A DNA stretch of 64,000 nt from JANNBN01 sp031385545 (GTDB taxonomy: Bacteria; Actinomycetota; Acidimicrobiia; Acidimicrobiales; JANYDT01). Both the position numbers and the translations under genes were made by a program. The stretch spans positions 22,265 to 86,264 of the forward strand of contig JANNBN010000145.1 of the NCBI GenBank assembly GCA_031385545.1. The letters are read 5' to 3'. Positions 25,500 to 33,598 of the stretch are shown in pieces. Positions within the stretch are counted from its first letter, which is position 1. Every line of letters begins with the position of its first letter. The notes beneath the pieces are model-generated. The model had not been told where the DNA came from, ran no database searches, and worked only from the letters and a program-made list of their open reading frames with translations.

Positions 25500-25551
25500 C
25501 TGATGCGTGAAGCGCCAATATCGACCGAGGCTGATGCGTGTTGCGCATCAG
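25500..25551. promoter_or_regulatory. IlvY-type LysR operator region
   Basis: Between ilvC and the LysR gene, CTGATGCG-TGTTG-CGCATCAG at 25531-25551 is a perfect 8 bp inverted repeat containing the LysR T-N11-A core. The decamer CTGATGCGTG also occurs at 25500-25509, exactly 31 bp (about three helical turns) from the copy in the palindrome, giving the two-site layout typical of LysR activators. Confidence 0.65.
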
Positions 25552-25579
25552 TTTCGTGGTGCCGACGTACACTGGATGT

Positions 25580-26413
25580 GTGCCAGAACTCGACGATATC
25601 CGCCTCACCGTTGCGGCACGGCACCGTCCTAGCTTCGGCGTTGTCGCGCGTGATCTGCACGTCAGCCAGTCCACCGTCTCGCGCGCCGTGCAGCGGGTGG
25701 AGCAGGCCGTTGGGCGGACGCTCTTTCTGCGGGAAGCACGCTCGGTGCGCCCAGCCCCGGATGCAGCGGAGACTTTCGAGTCTTTGCAACGGTTGGTAGA
25801 TGACTGGGACAGTGTCATCGTCAGCGCGCGTACCACTGAGGTCAGCCAGCTCCGGGTGTTCTGCACGGTCACGGCCAGCCAACTCATCGCACCGCCACTG
25901 TTCGCCCGCTTCCGCCGCGCTCGTCCCGATGTACAGGTTGACCTGCGCACGGGGTCGGCTGGTGCAGCCATTCCAGCGGTGCTGGACGGCTCCGTCGATG
26001 TGACCATTGCCCCGCTCCCCGCTCGGCTGCCGGCCGGGCTGGTGTCGGCCCCGCTGCTCACCACGCCGATGGTTGCGGTTGCCACGCCCGAGGTGAAGAC
26101 GCTCTTCGCCGGTCCCGTCGTTCTGTCCCGGCAGGGACTACTTCGTGAGGTGTCTGAGCGTTGGGTACGTCGCCATCTCGGCAACGAGGTGGAGATCCGC
26201 GAAGCCGAGACCAACGAGGAGGTACTTGCGCTCGCAGCCATGGGTGGTGGGGTTGCGATCGTGCCGAAGCTGGTGGTCGATGGCAGTTCCCTCGGCCAAC
26301 GAGTTCGCGCGCTCAGCACGCCGGCAGGGCTGCCGGTGATCACCGTCGGGCTGGTGGCCCGCCGCGCCTCGCTTCAGCGAGACCCCCTACCCGACCTGTG
26401 GGCTGCAATCTGA
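25580..26413 (+). CDS. ilvY: LysR-family regulator, IlvY-like
   Basis: This is a LysR-type regulator of 277 residues divergent from ilvC, the arrangement known for IlvY, which activates ilvC when acetolactate-type substrates accumulate. The winged helix-turn-helix covers residues 1-60 (PSFGVVARDLHVSQSTVSRA, VQRVEQAVGRTLFLRE) and the substrate-binding-protein-like domain runs from about 90 (LRVFCTVTASQLIAPPLFAR). I chose the GTG at 25580 because an earlier in-frame GTG at 25538 lies inside the operator palindrome. The symbol rests on synteny and family, not on close sequence comparison. A decayed GH1 gene begins about 25 bp downstream. Confidence 0.8.
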   Translation: MPELDDIRLTVAARHRPSFGVVARDLHVSQSTVSRAVQRVEQAVGRTLFLREARSVRPAPDAAETFESLQRLVDDWDSVIVSARTTEVSQLRVFCTVTASQLIAPPLFARFRRARPDVQVDLRTGSAGAAIPAVLDGSVDVTIAPLPARLPAGLVSAPLLTTPMVAVATPEVKTLFAGPVVLSRQGLLREVSERWVRRHLGNEVEIREAETNEEVLALAAMGGGVAIVPKLVVDGSSLGQRVRALSTPAGLPVITVGLVARRASLQRDPLPDLWAAI

Positions 26414-26438
26414 CTCGCCATCCGACTCGTGAGTCCCG

Positions 26439-27370
26439 TACCACTGGCCCAACCGGCCGCTCATCCACGACCTCCCCCATCAACGAACCGTGGGTCGTGT
26501 CGTGTCGTGGCTCGGCTACGGCACGGGCCACCACGCGCCTGGAATCGCTGACCGCAGCCAGGCTGTCGCTGCCGCGCACCACACCGTTGCCGCTCACAAT
26601 CTAGCCATCAAGGCGCTCAAAGCTGCCGCGCCCGGTGCGCAGGTCGGCCCCGTTCTCAACCAGAGCCTGCCGTCGGTCGACGACATCACCGATCCATTTC
26701 AGATGCACGTAGCGGCACAGTACGACGCCGTGCAGAATCGCTTCTGGATGGAAGCCATCCTTCGCGGAGAGTATCCACAAATCGTCATCGACACGCTGGG
26801 CAACGACCTCACGTCGGTCATCCGTGACGGTGGCCTCGACGTCACGCCCATCGACTGGCTCGGCATGAACTACTACAACAACGCCCGGGTTGGCCATCGC
26901 CGCCTCACCGGTGACAACGACCGCGGCGACTGGCTGGGCACCGGTGCCACCATCACGCCGCTCGGGCCGCTCACCGACATGGGCTGGTCCATCGACCCAC
27001 AGGGCATCGGCGACCTGTTGGTGCGTTGGCACCGCGAATTCGGCACGCTCATCCCCCGCATGCGCACACCGAGAACGGCTGTGCATATGCCGATTGGGTC
27101 GGCCCCGATGGCGCCGTCCACGATGCCCGCCGCACCGATTATCTGCGCGCACATCTTCGTGAGGTCGAGCGGGCAATCGATTCCGGTGCCCCTGTCGACG
27201 GCTACTACCAATGGTCGCTGATTGACAACTTCGAATGGGCGTTCGGCTACGTGAAGCGCTTCGGTATCGTGCACGTCGACTTCGACACCCAGGTCCGTAC
27301 TGTGAAGGACTCGGGCCTGTGGTACTCGAAGGTTGCCGCCAGCAACGGCGCACACCTGTCCGAAGACTGA
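26439..27370 (+). pseudogene. GH1 beta-glucosidase remnant (truncated, frameshifted)
   Basis: Segments of a family 1 glycoside hydrolase are scattered over three frames. The N-terminal region is gone. A 'YHW' scrap at 26439 is followed closely by INEPWVV (26479-26499), which holds the acid/base glutamate. Three copies of GTCGT at 26494-26508 look like a 5 bp slippage insertion that shifts the frame. The next part, SWLGYGTGHHAPG to VRWHREFGTLIP, is in a second frame to about 27058. A further shift leads to HTENGCAYADWVGPDG (nucleophile glutamate), then GYYQWSLIDNFEWAFGYVKR and a normal C-terminus at 27370. Both catalytic glutamates survive but cannot be in one protein. The missing N-terminus argues against simple sequencing error. 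Confidence 0.88.
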
Positions 27371-27407
27371 CAGCTACAGAAACTGAGGGTTGGTCCCCGT
27401 TCGGCGT

Positions 27408-27413
27408 TAGCGT
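27408..27413 (+). promoter_or_regulatory. -10-like box TAGCGT for the oxygenase gene
   Basis: TAGCGT lies 6 bp before the ATG at 27420 with no Shine-Dalgarno, consistent with a leaderless transcript starting just after the GH1 remnant. Confidence 0.45.
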
Positions 27414-27419
27414 TCGAGC

Positions 27420-28382
27420 ATGTCTCAGCCGACAGTTCCGGTGATCGACCTCCGCAGCCCCGACGCGGCTCTGGAAATCGACGCGGCGTGTGAACGCGTC
27501 GGCTTCTTCCAGATCATCGGTCACGAAGTTTCGGCAACCCTCGCCGACGCAGCGTGGAGCCTTGCGGCCCAGTTCTTCGACGAACCACAACTTGTCCGCG
27601 ACGCCGTGGCGATGCCGCATCCTGGATATCCATACGGCTACCAGGGGTACGAGGTGGAGCGTCTGGCATCGTCGTTGGGCGACAGCACACCGCCTGACCG
27701 CAAGCACAGCTACTCCATCGGGCCGATCGCCCCGGTTACCCACCCGGTCACCGACCCGTACGAGATCTGGATCCGTAGCGTCAACCAGTGGCCGGCTTCA
27801 CCTGCGGGGTTTCGCGGCGTCATGGAGACCTACTACCTGGCAATGAGTGCTTTGTGCGACCGAGTCATGTCGCTCATGGCCATGGCATTGGGGCAGCCGG
27901 CCGACTATTTCCAGGCGTTCATCAGCGCCCATACGAGCGCGCTGCGGCTGCTGGACTACCCGCACAGCGCCGTGCCACCCCAACCGGGGCAGTTGCGAGC
28001 CGGTGCTCACACCGACTACGGCACGCTCACCATCCTTCGCCAGGAGCAGCGGCCCGGTGGGCTGGAAGTACTGTCGCCCGATAGGAACTGGGTACCGGTT
28101 GACGCAGTCGACGGCGCGTTCGTGGTCAACGTCGGCGATTGCCTGGCGCGGTGGACGAACGACCGCTGGCGCTCGACGTTGCATCGGGTTGCCAACCCGC
28201 CGCCCGACTCGCTGAGTTCCACCCGACGGCAGTCCATTGCGTTCTTCCACAACGCCAACTGGGATGCGGAGATCGCGTGCATCCCTTCGTGCTTAGCCAG
28301 CGGCGAGCCTCCTCGTTACGAACCGGTTTTGGCCGGACGCCACCTCATGTCGAAGTTCGTTTCCACGGTCACCAATCCCTGA
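27420..28382 (+). CDS. 2-oxoglutarate/Fe(II)-dependent oxygenase (IPNS-like)
   Basis: This 320-residue protein belongs to the isopenicillin-N-synthase-like group of non-haem iron oxygenases, which couple 2-oxoglutarate decarboxylation to oxidation of a small molecule. The N-terminal DIOX_N region is seen at residues 1-110 (IDLRSPDAALEIDAACERVG, FFQIIGHEVS). The iron ligands are the HxD of AGAHTDYGTLTIL (near residue 200) and the histidine of STLHRVANPP (near 255), and the 2-oxoglutarate arginine is in RQSIAFFHNAN. The substrate is not predictable; related bacterial proteins act on amino acids, ethylene precursors or xenobiotics. It is followed on the same strand by a thioredoxin-like gene. 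Confidence 0.9.
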   Translation: MSQPTVPVIDLRSPDAALEIDAACERVGFFQIIGHEVSATLADAAWSLAAQFFDEPQLVRDAVAMPHPGYPYGYQGYEVERLASSLGDSTPPDRKHSYSIGPIAPVTHPVTDPYEIWIRSVNQWPASPAGFRGVMETYYLAMSALCDRVMSLMAMALGQPADYFQAFISAHTSALRLLDYPHSAVPPQPGQLRAGAHTDYGTLTILRQEQRPGGLEVLSPDRNWVPVDAVDGAFVVNVGDCLARWTNDRWRSTLHRVANPPPDSLSSTRRQSIAFFHNANWDAEIACIPSCLASGEPPRYEPVLAGRHLMSKFVSTVTNP

Positions 28383-28407
28383 ACGCAATCCACGTCCGCC
28401 GGCCAAG

Positions 28408-28458
28408 TGGGTGCATCATGCATCATGCTGAGCGCACCCATCCATCACAGCGCACCCA
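28408..28458 (+). repeat. Inverted and direct repeats upstream of the thioredoxin-like gene
   Basis: TGGGTGC at 28408-28414 pairs with GCACCCA at 28434-28440, and AGCGCACCCA is repeated at 28431-28440 and 28449-28458. This is a compact repeat unit 27-77 bp before the ATG at 28485 and might be an operator or leader hairpin. Confidence 0.4.
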
Positions 28459-28484
28459 GTCATTGCACTGAGGAGACTCCGAAA

Positions 28485-29021
28485 ATGAAGGTAACGCGCG
28501 TCGATGACCTGCCAGTGCCCAGTCTCGAATCCCATCCGTGGCAGATTCGCGAATGGCTCAACTGCGCGCCCACTTTCGATCTAGCCGAAGTTTCAGGCCG
28601 AGTGCTGGTGGTCGAAGCGTTCCAATTGTTGTGCCCCGGCTGTGTCGCTCGGGGGCTTCCACAGATGCAACGAGTTCACGAACAGTTTGCGGGCGACGAC
28701 CTCGCAGTGATCGGTCTCCACACCGTGTTCGAACATCACACCGCTCAGGGCCAGACCGAAGTGCTGAAAGCCTTCCTCCACGAGAACCGCTTAACGTTCC
28801 CTATCGGGATTGACGAGCCTTCGCCGGATGGCCCTATTCCACACACCATGCACACATATCAACTTCAGGGAACACCGTCGTTGCTGCTCTTCGATCGAGC
28901 CGGCCGCCTGCGCCTGAGTCACTTCGGTGTCGTGGACGACTTGGCCCTCGGGTTCTCGATTGCAACGCTGCTGAACGAGTCGACCCCTGTGACGCCAGCG
29001 GCGATTCAGCGGTTCGGGTAG
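28485..29021 (+). CDS. Thioredoxin-like (redoxin/TlpA-type) protein
   Basis: This is a 178-residue thiol-disulfide protein with a thioredoxin fold. The redox centre is C50-P-G-C53 in AFQLLCPGCVARGLPQMQRV. The later cis-proline loop is QGTPSLLLFDRAGRLRLSHFG, as in TlpA/redoxin proteins. There is no signal peptide, so it should act in the cytoplasm. The frame extends upstream, but the ATG at 28485 follows a GAGGAGA-like ribosome-binding site and gives a natural start. Its last 16 bp overlap the 3' end of the convergent DUF169 gene. A link with the preceding oxygenase is possible, as both run in the same direction 102 bp apart. Confidence 0.87.
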   Translation: MKVTRVDDLPVPSLESHPWQIREWLNCAPTFDLAEVSGRVLVVEAFQLLCPGCVARGLPQMQRVHEQFAGDDLAVIGLHTVFEHHTAQGQTEVLKAFLHENRLTFPIGIDEPSPDGPIPHTMHTYQLQGTPSLLLFDRAGRLRLSHFGVVDDLALGFSIATLLNESTPVTPAAIQRFG

Positions 29022-29821
29022 CTGCGGCCAAGCCCTGCTGCCGCGTCGCTCTGTACGCCGTATGGCGGGATGGGGTAGCGCAGGCCGTTGCGGGCCAGAG
29101 CCTCCAACCCATCGATCGCACCGGGCAGGTACGAGGGCGGCATGGCCATCAGCAACTCATCTTCCATCACCCCGCCGTACCGCCTTTCGGCGAAACACGG
29201 GATGGACAGTGATGGCTCGCCGGTTGCCAACGCTCGCCCCCACGAGTCAGCACATGCCGATTCGCCCACACAACCCCATTCCAGCTTGCGGAACCCGCTC
29301 CACTGCAACCCGTTGATGAGCAGGATCATCTGCGCAGGCGTTGCGTAGATCAGGCAGATGTCGGGCGGGTCCAGCCTCCCGCTTGTCAACGGCGAGACCG
29401 CCATCGCCTGATACCGGCCGAATGGCACACAGTCCATCGCTTCCTGATGCGCTGCCGCATCTTCGATGGACGAGAACCACACCCCGTTCATCTGCTTGCC
29501 GCTCAGCCACTCCTCGCTCCTCGGGGTCAGGCCGATCACCGTGGAGCACTGCGGACCAACGAGGTCAGCAGCGGTAATGCCCACCGTCCACCCGAGCCGA
29601 GCTGCCTGGCCGACGATCTGGTCAGTCGTATGGATCGCCGAGGGCCGCCGAATCTTCGGGATGGCTTCCATCGCCTCGACCGTCTCGAACAGCTTCATGC
29701 CGATCGGTGTGGTGCGCAGTCGCAACGCCGAGTTCAGTCGCGCCATCAGCGAGGGAAGGTCCAACGAGTCAGCGCTTCGATCGGGACGCACACCAAGCCG
29801 GACGGGTACGGAGTCAGCCAT
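29006..29821 (-). CDS. DUF169 family protein
   Basis: This is a 271-residue cytoplasmic protein of the DUF169 family; no reaction is established. Typical segments are LRLRTTPIGMKLFETVEAME near residue 40, VGITAADLVGPQCSTVIGL near 85, CVPFGRYQAMAVSPLTSGRL near 130, and the conserved cysteine stretch EWGCVGESACADSWGRALAT near 185, followed by SIPCFAERRYGG. Conserved cysteines suggest metal or cofactor binding. The ATG has TAGGTT 6 bp upstream on the coding strand and no Shine-Dalgarno. It overlaps the convergent thioredoxin-like gene at its 3' end. Confidence 0.85.
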   Translation of the reverse strand: MADSVPVRLGVRPDRSADSLDLPSLMARLNSALRLRTTPIGMKLFETVEAMEAIPKIRRPSAIHTTDQIVGQAARLGWTVGITAADLVGPQCSTVIGLTPRSEEWLSGKQMNGVWFSSIEDAAAHQEAMDCVPFGRYQAMAVSPLTSGRLDPPDICLIYATPAQMILLINGLQWSGFRKLEWGCVGESACADSWGRALATGEPSLSIPCFAERRYGGVMEDELLMAMPPSYLPGAIDGLEALARNGLRYPIPPYGVQSDAAAGLGRSYPNR

Positions 29822-29827
29822 CAGCGA

Positions 29828-29833
29828 AACCTA
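29828..29833 (-). promoter_or_regulatory. -10-like box TAGGTT for the DUF169 gene
   Basis: TAGGTT on the minus strand lies 6 bp before the ATG at 29821, the leaderless arrangement. Confidence 0.5.
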
Positions 29834-29940
29834 GACCACGTCGGAGTTCCTGCCCAGAAATGGTCACCAGCGGCTCTCGTCGCGGGTTTATCGTCAACCG
29901 CAGCGGATACATCCTCATCAAGTAGCCACCCGAGGGAACG

Positions 29941-30013
29941 TCGCGGCACTCACGCACCTTCGCGGCACTCACGCATCATGCAGGAAGGCTGCGACCATGC
30001 CTCCGTGCCGCGA
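29941..30013. repeat. Direct and inverted repeats between DUF169 and EamA genes
   Basis: TCGCGGCACTCACGCA occurs at 29941-29956 and 29960-29975 as an exact 16 bp direct repeat, and the complement GTGCCGCGA follows at 30005-30013, so a hairpin of 8-9 bp can form. It lies just past the 3' end of the EamA gene and may help terminate it. Confidence 0.45.
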
Positions 30014-30063
30014 AGTCTGCAAGCCACTGGGGGAAGTGACTCGGCGAAGTACAGGCGAGCCGG

Positions 30064-30960
30064 CTATCGCCCGGCGCGCGATGACAACCACGCGCCGAGG
30101 AGCAACACAGCGCAACCGGCAACTTCGATCGCGATGACCGGCTCGCCCAGTACCACCGCACCCACGATCAACGCGAACACCGCCTCGAAGTACGTGAGCG
30201 ACGCGCTGCGCGTGCTGCCGACCCGGGCGCCCAGTTTCGTCATGCACACGAACGCAACACCGGTCCCCATCACGCCGAGGAAAGCCAACGCGAGCGTTGG
30301 CCGAAGCTGGAATGACGACCGACCACCGGTCAGACCGTGCACTCCGAACGGGGCCGTGAGCGCAACCGATACCAGCTGCGCACGCCAGAACACCGGCATG
30401 CTCCCGTACTTCTGCGTCAACGGAACAGCCAGCGTGACCGCAACGCCATATGACGCGCAGGCCCCGACAACGAGCAACGCGGAGGTGAACTTGGTGCCAC
30501 CTTCGTTGATCGACGGAATACCCAACAACACCACGCCAATCACGCCCACCAACAAGCCCAACTGCTGTGCGCGGCCGGGCAGACGACGAAGCAGCACCGA
30601 CGACACGATGGCTGCGAAAATCGTGATGGACCCATTCAGCATGCCGGCCAGACCCGACGCGATGTGCTGCTGTGCGATGGGAAACAGCATCATCGGGAAC
30701 GCCAGCCACGTGATGCCAACCGCGGCGATTCGCCCGTAGTCGGCACGTTCCACCGGCCGACGAGCGGCCCGCACCAGCCCGAGCGCAACGCACCCGAGCA
30801 GGATGCGAACAAATGTGACAGCGAACGGGTGATACGAATTGAGCCCCTCGTCGATGAGCAGGAACGAGATCCCCCAAATCACGCCAGGGGCGAGAAACAG
30901 CAGCCAGTCCTGCGCTTCGAATGCCTCGTGGTGCGTACCTTCCGCAGCAAGTGTCGTCAT
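30064..30960 (-). CDS. EamA/DMT-family transporter
   Basis: This is a 298-residue membrane protein of the drug/metabolite transporter superfamily. Two EamA repeats are visible, residues about 15-145 (LFLAPGVIWGISFLLIDEGL) and 160-295 (ALLVVGACASYGVAVTLAVP), with about ten membrane segments and the closing motif LTYFEAVFALIVGAVVLGEP. Such proteins export amino acids, nucleosides or drugs; the substrate here is unknown. An earlier GTG at 30990 is possible, but the ATG at 30960 gives the more usual short N-terminus. It lies 82 bp beyond the 3' end of ilvN on the same strand; a role in branched-chain amino acid export is possible but unsupported. Confidence 0.87.
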   Translation of the reverse strand: MTTLAAEGTHHEAFEAQDWLLFLAPGVIWGISFLLIDEGLNSYHPFAVTFVRILLGCVALGLVRAARRPVERADYGRIAAVGITWLAFPMMLFPIAQQHIASGLAGMLNGSITIFAAIVSSVLLRRLPGRAQQLGLLVGVIGVVLLGIPSINEGGTKFTSALLVVGACASYGVAVTLAVPLTQKYGSMPVFWRAQLVSVALTAPFGVHGLTGGRSSFQLRPTLALAFLGVMGTGVAFVCMTKLGARVGSTRSASLTYFEAVFALIVGAVVLGEPVIAIEVAGCAVLLLGAWLSSRAGR

Positions 30961-31042
30961 CGGCCCACAACCGAACTGAAACCCAGCCACCAGCTATTCA
31001 TGCGTGCAGACTTTACGAGCCTGCACGCACGTGACCCGACAA

Positions 31043-31564
31043 TTACGCGACGTCCGAGACTGCCCGCAGGCCGGGGCTTTCGCGGCTGAGTTTCGGCAGC
31101 GCGACCTGGCCGGTACGTTGCACTTCGACGATGCCATACGGACGCAGAAGATCTTCGAAATCGTCCAGCTTCTCGGGTGGGTCGGCCAACATGATGGTCA
31201 TCTGGTCGAAGCCGACGTTGATGATCTTGCCGTCGAAGATATTGACCAGCTCGGCAATCTCTGCGCGCTTATCAGATGGTGTGTGCACAGAGATAAGCAG
31301 CATCTCACGCGCCACGCTTTCCGAAGGCGACAGCTCGCGGATGTCGAGCACGTTGATGAGCTTGGTGAGCTGCTTGACGATCTGCTCCATGGGCGTCTCG
31401 TCGGCGTCGACCACGATGGTGATGCGCGACGTGCGCACCTCGTCGGTGGGGGCAACAGCGAGCGACACGATGTTGTAGCCACGCCGCGAGATGAGCGACG
31501 TGACACGGGCCAGGACGCCGAACTTGTTCTCCACGAGAACGGACAATGTGTGATGTGCGGGCAT
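31043..31564 (-). CDS. ilvN: Acetolactate synthase small (regulatory) subunit
   Basis: This is the regulatory subunit of acetohydroxyacid synthase; it binds IlvB, raises its activity and confers valine feedback inhibition. The 173-residue product has an N-terminal ACT domain (residues 1-80: TLSVLVENKFGVLARVTSLI, SRRGYNIVSLAVAPT) and the C-terminal ALS_ss_C domain (from about 85: DGKIINVGFDQMTIMLADPP). The frame is open upstream inside ilvB, but the ATG at 31564 lies 10 bp after the ilvB stop and gives the family N-terminus. It is co-transcribed with ilvB and therefore under the same attenuator. Confidence 0.97.
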   Translation of the reverse strand: MPAHHTLSVLVENKFGVLARVTSLISRRGYNIVSLAVAPTDEVRTSRITIVVDADETPMEQIVKQLTKLINVLDIRELSPSESVAREMLLISVHTPSDKRAEIAELVNIFDGKIINVGFDQMTIMLADPPEKLDDFEDLLRPYGIVEVQRTGQVALPKLSRESPGLRAVSDVA

Positions 31565-31574
31565 GGTCGTGTTC

Positions 31575-33335
31575 CTATCGGTTGCCGCTGATCCAGCGGG
31601 CACGTTCTTTGGCGAGGCGGTCGGAGAGCGAGGCGTGCACCTCGAGGTCGTCGTTGCTGAGACCCGCCGGCACCATCGGGAAGACCTTTTCGGTCTCGTC
31701 GGTGCGGAAGTCAACGACGACGGGGCGGTCGTTGATGGCGTTGGCCTTTTCGATCACCGCGTCGACCTCTTCAGGCGATTCGGCGCGGAACGCAACGCAA
31801 CCCATAGCCTCGGAGAGCTTGACGAAGTCTGGAAGCTCGGGCGAGAGCAGTGTCTCGGAATAGCGCTCGTCGTAGAACATCTCCTGCCACTGGCGCACCA
31901 TGCCCAACCAGGAGTTGTTGAGGATGGCGATCTTGACCGGGATCTTCTCGATGGAAGCCGTGGTGAGTTCCTGGTTGGTCATCTGGAAGCAACCGTCGCC
32001 ATCGACCGCCCACACGGTCTTGTCTGGCCGGCCGACCTTGGCGCCGATTGCCGCTGGCACGGAGAAGCCCATGGTGCCGAGACCGCCGGAGTTCACCCAC
32101 GTGTAGGGCTCTTCGAACTTCCAGTACTGCGAGGCCCACATCTGATGCTGACCCACGCCCGAGGCGAGGATGGTGCCCGTGGGAGCCTGGTCACGGAGAC
32201 GCTCCATGACGAACTGTGGCTTGAGCGTGCCGCCGGGCAGCGATGCTTCGTAGGTGAGCGGGAAGTTCTCCTGCCAGCCGCTGATGGTCTGCTTCCACGC
32301 AGCACGTTCAGGGAACGCGGCCCCACCGTTGATGAGGTCCTTGATGGCCCGCAACAACTCTTCGACAACACGACGAGCATCGCCGATGAGCGACACGTCT
32401 GGCTTGCGCACCTTGCCGTGTTCGGCCGGGTCGATGTCGGCGTGGATGATCTTGGCGTCGGGTGCGAAGGCCGAAACCTTGCCGGTGACCCGGTCATCGA
32501 AGCGTGCGCCGATGTTGATGAGCAGGTCACTCTTCTGCAGCGACTGGATGGCAGTGAAGTTGCCGTGCATGCCGGGCATGCCGAGTGCAAGACGATGGCT
32601 GTCGGGGAACGCACCGCGGGCCATGAGTGTGGTGACCACATGGATGTCGCACAGCTCGGCCAGTTCCAGCAGCGGCGCGGCTGCACGTGCCTTGAGCACG
32701 CCACCGCCGATGTAGAGGATTGGCTGATGCGAGGCCAGGATCATCTCGGCCGCACGGCGGATGCTGATGGGGTCAGGTTCGGTGACCGGGTGGTAACCCG
32801 CAAGGTCGACAGCGTCTGGCCAATACCAGTCCATCGACTCCTGCAGCACGTCCTTCGGCACGTCCAACAAGACCGGGCCGGGGCGGCCGGTGGTTGCCAG
32901 ATAGAACGCTTCCTTCACCAGGCGAGGGATGTCCTGCGCGCTCATGATGAGTTCGTTGTGCTTGGTGACCGACCGGGTGATGCCAACCGTGTCGCACTCC
33001 TGGAACGCATCGGTGCCGATGGCCGGACGCGACACCTGCCCTGTGATGCACACCATCGGAACCGAGTCCATGTAGGCGTCACACAGCGGGGTGACCATGT
33101 TGGTTGCAGCTGGGCCAGAGGTGACCATGGCAACGCCCGGCCGGCCAGTGACATGCGCATAGCCCTCGGCCATGTGGCCGGCACCCTGCTCGTGGCGCAC
33201 GAGGATGTGGCGAATGCTGGACTCGAGGAGTGGGTCGTAGGCGGGGAGGATGCACCCGCCGGGGAGGCCGAAGATCACCTCGGTGTCGCACAGTTCGAGG
33301 CTCTTGATGAGGGCTTGGGCGCCGGTGAGCTTCAT
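31575..33335 (-). CDS. ilvB: Acetolactate synthase large (catalytic) subunit
   Basis: This ThDP- and FAD-dependent enzyme condenses pyruvate with pyruvate or 2-oxobutyrate, the first common step of isoleucine and valine synthesis. The 586-residue product has the Pyr domain (1-180; VIFGLPGGCILPAYDPLLES, with the catalytic glutamate in RHEQGAGHMAEGYA), the central FAD domain, and the C-terminal PP domain with the ThDP motif beginning GDGCFQMTNQELTT and a later NNSWLGMVRQWQ. An open frame extends 54 codons upstream through the leader, but the ATG at 33335 (MKLTGAQALIKSLE) is the normal start. Expression is probably controlled by the upstream attenuator. ilvN follows directly. Confidence 0.97.
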   Translation of the reverse strand: MKLTGAQALIKSLELCDTEVIFGLPGGCILPAYDPLLESSIRHILVRHEQGAGHMAEGYAHVTGRPGVAMVTSGPAATNMVTPLCDAYMDSVPMVCITGQVSRPAIGTDAFQECDTVGITRSVTKHNELIMSAQDIPRLVKEAFYLATTGRPGPVLLDVPKDVLQESMDWYWPDAVDLAGYHPVTEPDPISIRRAAEMILASHQPILYIGGGVLKARAAAPLLELAELCDIHVVTTLMARGAFPDSHRLALGMPGMHGNFTAIQSLQKSDLLINIGARFDDRVTGKVSAFAPDAKIIHADIDPAEHGKVRKPDVSLIGDARRVVEELLRAIKDLINGGAAFPERAAWKQTISGWQENFPLTYEASLPGGTLKPQFVMERLRDQAPTGTILASGVGQHQMWASQYWKFEEPYTWVNSGGLGTMGFSVPAAIGAKVGRPDKTVWAVDGDGCFQMTNQELTTASIEKIPVKIAILNNSWLGMVRQWQEMFYDERYSETLLSPELPDFVKLSEAMGCVAFRAESPEEVDAVIEKANAINDRPVVVDFRTDETEKVFPMVPAGLSNDDLEVHASLSDRLAKERARWISGNR

Positions 33336-33456
33336 GTCGAAAGGTCCTAGCTGGCTGGAGACGGGAGAGTCGGTGGAATAACAGGGGATGTCAGGGTGAT
33401 GCGGGGGTGAATCAGGCTGATGCGGGTGAATCGGGAGACGCGAGATTCTACGGGGA

Positions 33457-33487
33457 AAACAAAAAACCCCCGGCCAGGCCGGAGGTT
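33457..33487 (-). terminator. Intrinsic terminator of the ilvBN attenuator
   Basis: Read on the minus strand, AACCTCCGG (33487-33479) pairs with CCGGGGGTT (33473-33465) around a CCTGG loop, and a T-rich run TTTTTTGTTT follows. It is the only hairpin with a strong U-tract noticed in the window. It lies 29 bp after the leader-peptide stop codon and about 120 bp before the ilvB ATG, so it should stop transcription when the leader is translated freely. Confidence 0.8.
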
Positions 33488-33516
33488 GGGGGCGCACCGC
33501 TATGTAACGCAGCGCG

Positions 33517-33558
33517 CTACGTGGATACTACAAGAATGATTGCGGGGGCGGCGTTCAT
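33517..33558 (-). CDS. ilvB leader peptide (attenuator), 13 residues
   Basis: A very short reading frame starts with ATG at 33558 and encodes MNAAPAIILVVST then TAG. Five of its 13 residues in a row are branched-chain amino acids (Ile-Ile-Leu-Val-Val). It lies upstream of ilvB on the same strand and is followed after 29 bp by a U-tailed hairpin, the standard layout of leader-peptide attenuation. When charged Ile, Leu or Val tRNA is scarce, a stalled ribosome would favour read-through into ilvBN. No strong Shine-Dalgarno is seen. The composition and position are direct observations; the regulatory function is inferred from well-known ilv leaders in other bacteria. Confidence 0.8.
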   Translation of the reverse strand: MNAAPAIILVVST

Positions 33559-33598
33559 CGTCGAACACCATGACAGATCATCCGCCACGTTGGCAACC

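Noticed and set aside
26413..27420. Two separate small hypothetical genes
   Set aside because: The frames are pieces of one GH1 protein in different phases, so they are reported as a single pseudogene.
29447..30739. Plus-strand open frame across the DUF169-EamA gap
   Set aside because: It runs antisense to two supported genes and through repeats; the product is Ser/Thr/Pro-rich without motifs.
31563..33350. Plus-strand open frame of 595 codons opposite ilvB
   Set aside because: IlvB on the other strand is certain; the antisense product is compositionally typical of a shadow frame.
31575..33497. Longer IlvB starting at 33497
   Set aside because: The extra 54 codons read through the attenuator hairpin and leader and are Pro/His-rich; the family starts at MKLTGAQ.
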